Assembly: GCF_964340395.1 (NCBI RefSeq)
Contig: NC_135553.1
Coordinates: forward strand, 21,686,949-21,750,948
Direction of reading: 5' to 3'
From: Glandiceps talaboti
Taxonomy: Eukaryota; Hemichordata; Enteropneusta; Spengelidae
DNA length: 64,000 nt
Part shown: positions 56,760 to 64,000 of the stretch, one piece after another
Layout of the letters: each line of letters begins with the position of its first letter
Numbering within the stretch: position 1 is the first letter of the stretch
Position numbers and translations under genes: made by a program
Notes under the pieces: model-generated
What the model saw: only the letters and a program-made list of their open reading frames with translations
The model's database searches: none
What the model was told of the DNA's origin: nothing

Positions 56760-57745
56760 CTATACCCGTACATGGAATAAAATTGGCAAGACAGTTGGTC
56801 CGGACAGTGTTTTGTGTGAATCTTTATAATGTCCAGATTTGTGTATTCCTTATTTGCATATTTCATTCTGATACTGGAGTATTTCCAATAGATCTAGAAT
56901 TAACCAAGGTTATCATAAGTGTGCCTATTCATAAGAAAGGACCTCCTACAAATGTACTAGATAACTATAGAGGACGTTCTGTTTTAAGACTTTGTAGTAA
57001 AACTCTCACTTGTATACTTAATAGGAGACTTTATTTTTAGGGGAGGTATTTGAAAAAATATCGACAAGGTGTAAACTGGTTTTCGAAGAGGATATTCTAC
57101 TGTTGATAATGTATTCATTTTACAGTCGATTATTATGTTTAACAGTATTGATTAGTCATGTGTGCGTACCAGTGAAGGTAATATAGAACGTTTTGACTGT
57201 TCTATTGGCGTACACCAAGGATGTATGCTCAGCCCTTTCTTGTTTTCCTTTTTTTATTAACGAATTATCTAGAGAGTTACAAAATACTGGCCAACCTGGT
57301 GTCCAATTCTCCCCGACTCGGTAGAAATCCTCTATTTATCATTTGCTGATGAAGTGGCCACGTTTTCTGACACAATAATGGTTCTTCAAAAACTGTTGAC
57401 CACTCTAAGTAAATACTGCGATAAATGGAAGATGATCGTAAATTTATCAAACACAAAAGTAGTTGTTTTTAAGAATGGGCTACCTGTCAAAGAAAAGAAG
57501 AATTATAGTAATTTAGAGGACAGAACCTTGAATTTGTTTCGTACTATATATATTTGGGAATGTTATTCTCTTGTCGTCTGAAGTGGTCACATGCCACTGA
57601 ACTGTTCTTGTCTCAACAGGACAGAAAAGCGTTTATGAGTATTTGCAGTAGATGTAATAGGGTTGGCACTTTGTCCTATACTACTTTTTTTCTAATTTTT
57701 GATACGATGGTTTCATCCATTTTAACGTATGGCTTCAAAGTAAGG
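56760..57745 (+). pseudogene. RT2-family reverse transcriptase, N-terminal and palm region (right arm)
   Basis: Frames in order give TKVIISVPIHKKGPPTNVLD, NYRGRSVLRLCSKTLT and a GFRRGYSTVDN-like block. Next come FDCSIGVHQGCMLSPFLFSF (the QG..LSP..F motif), then VATFSDTIMVLQKLLTTLSK, YCDKWKMIVNLSNTKVVVF, WSHATELFLSQQDRKAF and MVSSILTYGFKV. Stops and frameshifts are frequent. The thumb stops at 57745, and its continuation resumes at 59114 after an insertion. Confidence 0.75.
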
Positions 57746-59113
57746 GGTTTTAATATAGCGATGAAGTCTGTGTGTCTGTGCGTGTGTGTGTCTGTATCAT
57801 CATTTCCGAAAAAACGGCTGCATCAATTCAAACGAAATTTCATAGACATGTTCCGTAGGGTAATGACAAGAACTGATTAGGTTTTGATAATAATCCGATG
57901 AATATTAATGACCAATTTGAGTAATTAATCAATCGAATGAGTATAAAGTTGGTATCAGATTCAGATTCAGATTCAGGTAGCGTTATCGTAAGAACGTTAT
58001 ATTGAGCTTTAGATGGCCTCAGATGCGAAGACACCCGACGGACTCAAACCTGAAATAATACCTTTGAGACTACAGGGAAGGATTCTGCTTCACTGTCGTC
58101 GTGTGTATTCGGATCTGAGGCTATCTGATGCTCAATATGACGCTATGTGAATCTGAATCTGACGCCAACTTTATACTCGTGCTCTACACTGAGAAAGACT
58201 GAGAAGGTTTCCCTTGGATCTGCACTTTGCATTGGCTGGACAAACATGGGAAAAAAGAAGACCGAGGCAGGGTATTTAAGTGATTCAAACTCACCAGAAA
58301 ACAATTTTTTCTTGGCCTTAAAATAGGTTTACAATGAGCGCTGAGTTCACAAACCGGTGAAATATTTATCATATTTTCAATTTTGTCAAATATGGACTTA
58401 TCATTTTCAAATTTCCCACACTAATGCACAGATGAATAAAGAAAAATCGTGTCTTTTTAGATTTTCGATTAGAGGTTTAGGAAGTATTATATTGACCTCG
58501 AGCTGTCTCCTTTTTACCATGTTCTTTTCCGATTTCTCTCGATGACAAACTACCGCTGTTTGTTGCAAGGCTTGTACATAATCATTTATCTAGCTTTGTA
58601 TCTCAGGATATAAATACACTCTCACATATTTATCAAGTGTAATAATCTATAATTTATACCCAAATGTGTGTGGTCAAAATATAGAAAATATACCAAGCCT
58701 TGCCTAGCCTACAAAGAAAATTTTGCGACAATGTATCAATAATGGTGACCTATACATTGACCTCTATATAATTAGTGTACAGTGAGGGCGCGCCACTCAA
58801 CAAAATCTTGACAATTTTCCTGTAGTGATTAAAGGAATGTGTAAACTCATGGTGGGACAGAAGGAAGTTCAACACGCACATGCCATATCCCGGGTATGTA
58901 GGGGATCATGAAAGCCGAGTGAAGTCGAGGATGGCAAGCTTTCCTGTGCTGAGAATAGAAGGCGTGACAGGCATTTCAACAGCATTTTTGACAACTAACT
59001 TTCATTGGGACTTGACGAATCACAGATATAGAGCTAAATTTCTTGTATAAATCATGAAATTGCAAGACTATACCCTTAGGCCTTACGGAAGGCATTCAGT
59101 TTAAATCTGGTCA
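57746..59113. mobile_element. 1.37-kb insertion within the RT2 copy, containing a 240-bp MITE
   Basis: Comparison with the left arm (continuous across about 40228-40238) shows extra DNA here. Inside it, 57939-58178 is bounded by GAGTATAAAGTTGGTATCAG and ATTCAGATTCAGG at the left and the inverted TGAATCTGAATCTGACGCC with AACTTTATACTC at the right. That is an inverted repeat of about 50 bp typical of a MITE. The rest (58180-59100) is AT-rich with no recognised gene. Confidence 0.6.
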
Positions 59114-59879
59114 AAGTGATGTGTTACTAGAAAGAGTGCAACTTTTAGCGTGCAGAATATCTTGGGTGGTAGAGTATCGATCAAGATGTGCCTCAAAATG
59201 TGCTGTACTGGGAGAATGTGGAAGGTACCCAATATATTGGACAACAGCAAAAAGATGTATAAAGTATCGGGCTTACTAGAAAACATGCCGAATTCTAGAT
59301 GTCCTTGGAAATGTTATGATATGCTTTACTAAATTGAAAACTCTGGTTTAAGATCAAGAGGTGTGTGTGTATGTGTGTGTGTGAAATAAAAAATTACTAT
59401 CTATTTGTAATGTACAGGGGGTGAGGGAAGCACAAGAAGTACACAATATTTGTAAATACATTTGTTACTAGATTTAAGCAGTTTTTATTCTCAAATTGGT
59501 ATAGTGATGTGTCAAACCTAGATAAACTTGAATATTATAGAACTTTTAAATTTCTTTTTCATCCAGAAAAAAAAATTTATTTACTGTTAAATTTGGTAAA
59601 CATCGAAAGATGATTACACGTTTTAGATGTTCAGCTCACTGTTTGAAAATAGAAGCTGGGAAAAGAAATGGATAGAATGACAAGATCATATTTGCACACT
59701 TTGTGATATGGCAGAGGTGAACGATGAATTTCACTCTATATATATGCAGACCCTTATGTACATTTTGGACCAGTATCGCAATATAATCCTCAACATTTTG
59801 ATTCTCGTTCATCATATGACAAGTTTATTGAAATAATGCGACCTGACGACGAAAACTTACTGCAAGAATGATTTCGGTA
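59114..59879 (+). pseudogene. RT2-family C-terminal region (right arm, after the insertion)
   Basis: VLLERVQLLACRISWV-like sequence and the TTAKRCIKYR relic, then RFRCSAHCLKIEAGKRNG and a weakened Cys knuckle, correspond to 40230-40900. The copy is more decayed and ends near 59870 at ENLLQE-like sequence. The 73-bp LINE tail present in the left arm is absent here. Confidence 0.65.
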
Positions 59880-60900
59880 ATTCGAGCACAGAACGCTTAT
59901 ATGGTCACACTGGTAGCAGCTTGTATAGTATTTGGCATAATATGCATGAAGTATAAAATCCAGAAATATAGATCGTAAACATCCATCATGGCATCGCTCG
60001 CTGGGTAAGTAGAACTTTTTAAAACTGAATATAAATACAATGATACAATATCATGAACAATCCATATTGGAAGATTTATCTTATCTGACTTTTGACATGA
60101 CATCCAGAATTTGTAGGACAATAGTACTGTTGCGGCTGTATTGGGTAGTGGTTCCTTAATATTCAATGATCAACAGTTCCACTTGGGGATTGTTGTTGGA
60201 AGGAAAGTAAGAATTTATTGTTGACTGAATGCGTTGACAACATTCCTCCAGATAGTCATGTGACTGGTGGTAGAAGGATGTCGACAACAACTTTTAGATT
60301 TGAAATGTTGTACATCAACGTTTTCTGGATATAGCTCTCGGTTCTTCAAATGATTTGCATTCTAGTTGGTTGAGCATACTTTGGACACTGTACTGGCCTT
60401 CCAATTGTAGTCATTTATAACAAACCTGGCCGCTCTTCGTTGCACCCTCTTTCCATAATTAAATTTTGTTATGCGGATCACAATGGGTAGAGCAGTATTC
60501 AGTCTTACTAGGGTGAAGGAGGCAATTTCCTTAACTTTACGTGTAGAGCTGTAAAGATGACGATGGAGTAGCCTTTATATGCTCCTTGCTTTGCCAGTGA
60601 TTTGTCTAACGTCGTGTTTCCACTGACGATAAATTAATGTAAAAGTTCAATGCCTTGATATGGATGGTGATTGACTGTTGAAAGTTGTGTATTGTTTATG
60701 TTGTAAAATATATGGGTCGGGTTGCGTTTATTTGTAACATGCATTGTGTGACATTTGGTGACATTGAATTTCATTTGCCATTTATTTGCCCAAACGTGTG
60801 AATAGGCCAATGTATTTCTGTAATTGTTGACTATGATCGGTGTTCTTATCTTCTCTGTATGATATGCAGTCGCCAGCAAATAATATGATGTTTAAGCAAA
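59880..60900 (-). pseudogene. RT3-family reverse transcriptase fragment (upstream of gene D)
   Basis: The 81-codon minus-strand frame at 60634-60879 contains NNYRNTLAYSHVWANKWQMK and CHTMHVTNKRNPTHIFY with NHHPYQGIEL, the post-YADD part of a LINE reverse transcriptase. The terminal block (LLSYKFWMSCQKSDKINLPI, VHDIVSLYLYS, DVYDLYFWIL) follows at 60170-59897. The middle is frameshifted. It is the duplication counterpart of 41084-42190. Confidence 0.78.
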
Positions 60901-60949
60901 CTTGCTCTGTTACGACAGGTATAGAGAAATTAACGAGAAGAATGTGAAG

Positions 60950-61360
60950 AATCGTTTATATGAAACATTTATTGGCGTCTTACAAGATAAACAGTAGTTG
61001 CATTGGCCTGTGTCTGTGTAAATTTAATTTTTTATATGGCAGGGAACACTGTTCGATACTGTTTGTTACAGCTGTGTTGGCTTAAATAGAATTTGTTAGA
61101 AAATGCCTTTTTAATTAACACTTGCGTGTGCGCGCAGAGGGATGATACCATTAACTGTCTATAAATTGTTGAAGCTTATAAATACTTATAAATACAAATA
61201 GAATTTGACCGGGTTTTTTGGTCGTTACCACTACTTTCGTTCCACACGATGCGTCTTATATTACACACGCATGAATCAAATAATGCAATTTTCTGGTTCT
61301 ATTTGGACCCTCTAGGACAAGGTAAAGTCAAATTGCGAGTACCGAGAATTGTAACATATT
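60950..61360 (+). pseudogene. Degraded LRR-like segment upstream of gene D
   Basis: TTATTGGCGTCTTACAAGAT to AATAGAATTTGTTAGAAAAT and the following GTGTGCGCGCAGAGGGATGA align with 42240-42430. In-frame stops replace the readable frame of gene B. It is kept only as duplicated sequence. Confidence 0.4.
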
Positions 61361-62727
61361 CATTTACTGTGTACACAATTATCGCAAACCAATACAAGGA
61401 TATAATGTTTGGATAACACTTTCCCACCCAGTCTTATTACCACTGGCTCGGATCTATAGTGGCATAACGGCCCTTTATACTTCCTCAACTCCCTGGGAAG
61501 CATGCAACCCATTGCCGCCTTTATATATAAAAATGTTGTTTGTGTGATTGTTATTATTATACAATAGTAAGCCCTTTCACTAAAAATATTAATAACAGTA
61601 ATATTATCATTGTTAATGATAACATTTGCTGCAGTGTCTGACATCGTCGTTGGAATTTTTAGTTCATGGCTATATCATTGTTAGCGTCTTGCGTCTTGCA
61701 TTTTCAAAGGATTGGCTCTAGTCTGTCTAAGTTTGGTAGGAATGTGGATGACGTTGAAAACTACTTGATGGTAATGGGTAGTAGTGTTAGTTGTTTTGCT
61801 TAAATCTCAGACAATAAGCATAACTGACTCTTCTGTTGGTTGTCTGAGCTTGAATTCACTTTGTCAGGTCAAGGGTTACCATAGAAGTTGATGTCACAGT
61901 GAGGGAATGGCTACAAAGAACACAACAATATTGAATTGTGAATGCAAAAATAACCTGTGTCTCCGTTTATTGTGTATTTGATTTGACAAAAACTGAAGGG
62001 AAGGGGGGGGGGGGTACTTGAACAAATTTGGGGATATGACATAGGGGTACTTGAAAAAAATGCCGTCGGTGATAAATACGGGAGTACTTCAAACTATATT
62101 GAATTTGCAAGTGACTCTGTAATAGGATTTATCTTAATCTACGTCAAATCCGACAGTGAATAGATGGAACATTAAGGAGCACACAAAAGCAAGGCATGTC
62201 ATAAAACTGGTCTCAAAATCAGAAATAAATTCAGTTTACAGTCCAATCTGAGGCTAGTCTCGTAGCAGCGCTATGGATCTGCGGTTTAGGGTTGCTGAAT
62301 AAACCTCACAGGTAATGAGCATTGTACCTCTGTCTGGGCGCCCTTATATATATATATTGTATTTGTATGTGGTATTTTCAAATTTGTAATGTATATTTGA
62401 CTTTTGCAAGATATAAACTTGTATTTCTCACTGTAGTAACTTTGTCATATTGATTGCACAACAATAGAAAACGTCATTGTTGTGATGAGTAGAATATATT
62501 CGCAAAGGTCTAAATAACACCAACAGTCTCTACACGCACAAGCAATAGACTATTAAAAGAAGGCCATGTGATTCCATTCTGACCAATCACGACATTTCCA
62601 AGAAAGTTGTAATAGTTATAATTCTACACATAAATATTAAAGTATTAACACATTGTGCAAATGATACAGGCCAATCGCTTTAAGTACTATATCATTAACA
62701 ACGCTAATTTACTTCATAAATAATCAG
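61361..62727 (+). promoter_or_regulatory. Gene D upstream region, near copy of the gene C upstream region
   Basis: The conserved block with GTTCATGGCTATATCATTGT (61660-61800), GGGGGTACTTGAAC repeats (62005-62060), the AATCTGAGGCTAGTCTCG repeat (to 62265) and the CATGTGATTCCATTCTGACC plus CCAAT block (CCAAT at 62583-62587) all correspond to gene C. The RT2 relic at 43695-43817 has no counterpart here. Regulation is inferred from conservation only. Confidence 0.35.
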
Positions 62728-63728
62728 ATGTCGGTTCTTGCTTTTATGCTAATGTTTCCCCAATTGTCCCTTAGATCGTTACAAATCAGGATTACCAAAA
62801 GAGCTTTTCTCTTCATCCTTGTCTGCACATTCACATTCGGATGGATCCTCTATTGGGACAAATTTGGAATGGGAGTATCGAAGAGCACGTACCCTGCCTA
62901 CAATGCCATACAAACATCCCAAAAATCGACGGACGACAGAAGCATTTTTTCTTCTTTTACTGAAATAAACCGCGATGGAGAGAAGTCTTTGACAACAAAT
63001 ATGGAAAATAAGTCAGCCGAGAAAGTTTCGACAAACGACACTGCATCTCATAAGGCAGTCGAGAAAGGTTTGATGAAGGACACTGTAGCTAATCCTAACA
63101 CAGGAAGATACCTATTACCAATCTTATACTACAATGCTGCTGTTAATTATTTGTACAATAATTTCAAGATTGCAGCAATAATGGCAATGTATCAAAAGAG
63201 ATCCATTGTAGAAATATCGTTCCCAATACATGGCAGTCAAGATAGAGGGTTAGAAAAGGACTTGAGAACGTTCAATGCCACTTTTGATGGTGAGAAATTG
63301 CATGAAGTGCTTGATACCACATCACTGGAGGACTTTAAAAGAGAATGTAATAACACAGTGAACGTTGTTATGATGCCAATGTCCAGTATAAACTCGACAT
63401 ATAGGTTAGAAAATTATGAAAAGCACAGACTTATATATTCGAAGTTGTATGGAATTGATCTTCCAATACTAAATACAGATCGCAATAGGAGATTACTTTA
63501 CGATTCAGGTGTTGGTCCAAGAAGCGAACAAATGAAATGTTTAGGAATGTTCTACATGTTGGGGTATCTGCTTAATGAAAATCCCGACGTAAATAATATC
63601 TCAAAGAAGATAAATGAACACCTACAACCATCAACGCCAATTCGAGAGGTAGCGAAAGCTGCCATGGCACAGATTTGTGATGGAAAACCCTATCTTGCGA
63701 TACATTGGAGGAATAAGTCCGGTGAAGG
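62728..63728 (+). CDS. Gene D exon 1, type II membrane O-fucosyltransferase-like protein (partial gene)
   Basis: This exon encodes about 333 residues. An anchor at about residues 25-43 follows RITKR, and a stem with two repeat units (SAEKVSTNDTASH and KAVEKGLMKDTV) comes next. The catalytic half then runs from GRYLLPILYYN through NNFKIAAIMAMYQKRSIVEI and VNVVMMPMSSINSTYRLENY to IHWR (about 325-328), before the donor GAAGG|GTAAGA. TTGTCCCTTAG upstream of the basic segment resembles a splice acceptor, as in genes A and C. Exon 2 is expected beyond 64000. Most of it is nearly identical to gene C, but the NNFKIAAIMAMYQKRSIVEI patch matches gene A instead. Confidence 0.87.
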
Positions 63729-63767
63729 GTAAGATACAGTTTGATTATTTATAACGATGAGCTACTT

Positions 63768-63902
<135 letters not shown>

Positions 63903-64000
63903 GTTTGTCGTGGACCACCAGACAGCTATTACATTCAGATTGTCAAGGTGTACATATATGAGAACCACAAATACACATTTACTCATAAGAGGCTACAGAG

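Overview
This is a eukaryotic, animal-type window. It is AT-rich, has consensus GT..AG introns, long di-, tri- and tetranucleotide microsatellites, palindromic MITE-like elements, and decayed non-LTR and DIRS-like retrotransposons. Nothing looks bacterial: there are no operons and no dense coding. The repeat style (TATG, GAGA and CTGT tracts, LINE tails with a GCGCTTT box followed by ATT repeats) suggests a marine invertebrate, but the sequence does not fix the phylum.

The only convincing host genes are four paralogues of one family, called here A to D. They encode type II membrane proteins resembling GDP-fucose protein O-fucosyltransferases (PF10250-like). A and B lie on the minus strand (A exons at 1895-2907 and 1232-1376; B exons at 31228-32321, 26895-27039, 25679-25820 and 23141-23262). 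C and D lie on the plus strand (C exons at 44114-45444, 46368-46512, 50150-50291 and 52704-52831; D exon at 62728-63728). I rebuilt the four-exon structure by hand: a large exon 1 (membrane anchor, Ser/Thr-rich stem, first half of the catalytic domain, ending just after an IHWR motif), exon 2 of 145 bp, exon 3 of 142 bp, and a short last exon with a SDVFLG motif. Internal exon lengths and phases (2, 0, 1) are the same in every copy where they can be seen. B and C are complete in the window. A runs off the left edge and D off the right edge.

The cluster arose by segmental duplication. The blocks around C (about 40.0-46.1 kb) and D (about 57.5-64.0 kb) are direct repeats about 18.7 kb apart, and the block upstream of B (about 32.3-33.8 kb) is an inverted relative. 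Each block carries the same upstream order: a reverse transcriptase fragment pointing away from the gene, then a degraded leucine-rich-repeat-like segment, then exon 1. Copy C has expanded a 14-residue stem repeat to ten units, and many units carry N-glycosylation sequons.

The rest is mobile or repetitive DNA: a CR1/jockey-like LINE (about 34.9-39.0 kb), several families of dead reverse transcriptases, a DIRS-like RNase H remnant (18.3-19.3 kb), a foldback element with GC-rich tandem-repeat arms (6320-7439), several palindromes and MITE candidates, a tRNA-derived SINE-like element (about 27.2 kb), and local tandem repeats. Small possible coding pieces of unknown role lie at 4251-4388, 16376-16399 and 23753-23933.
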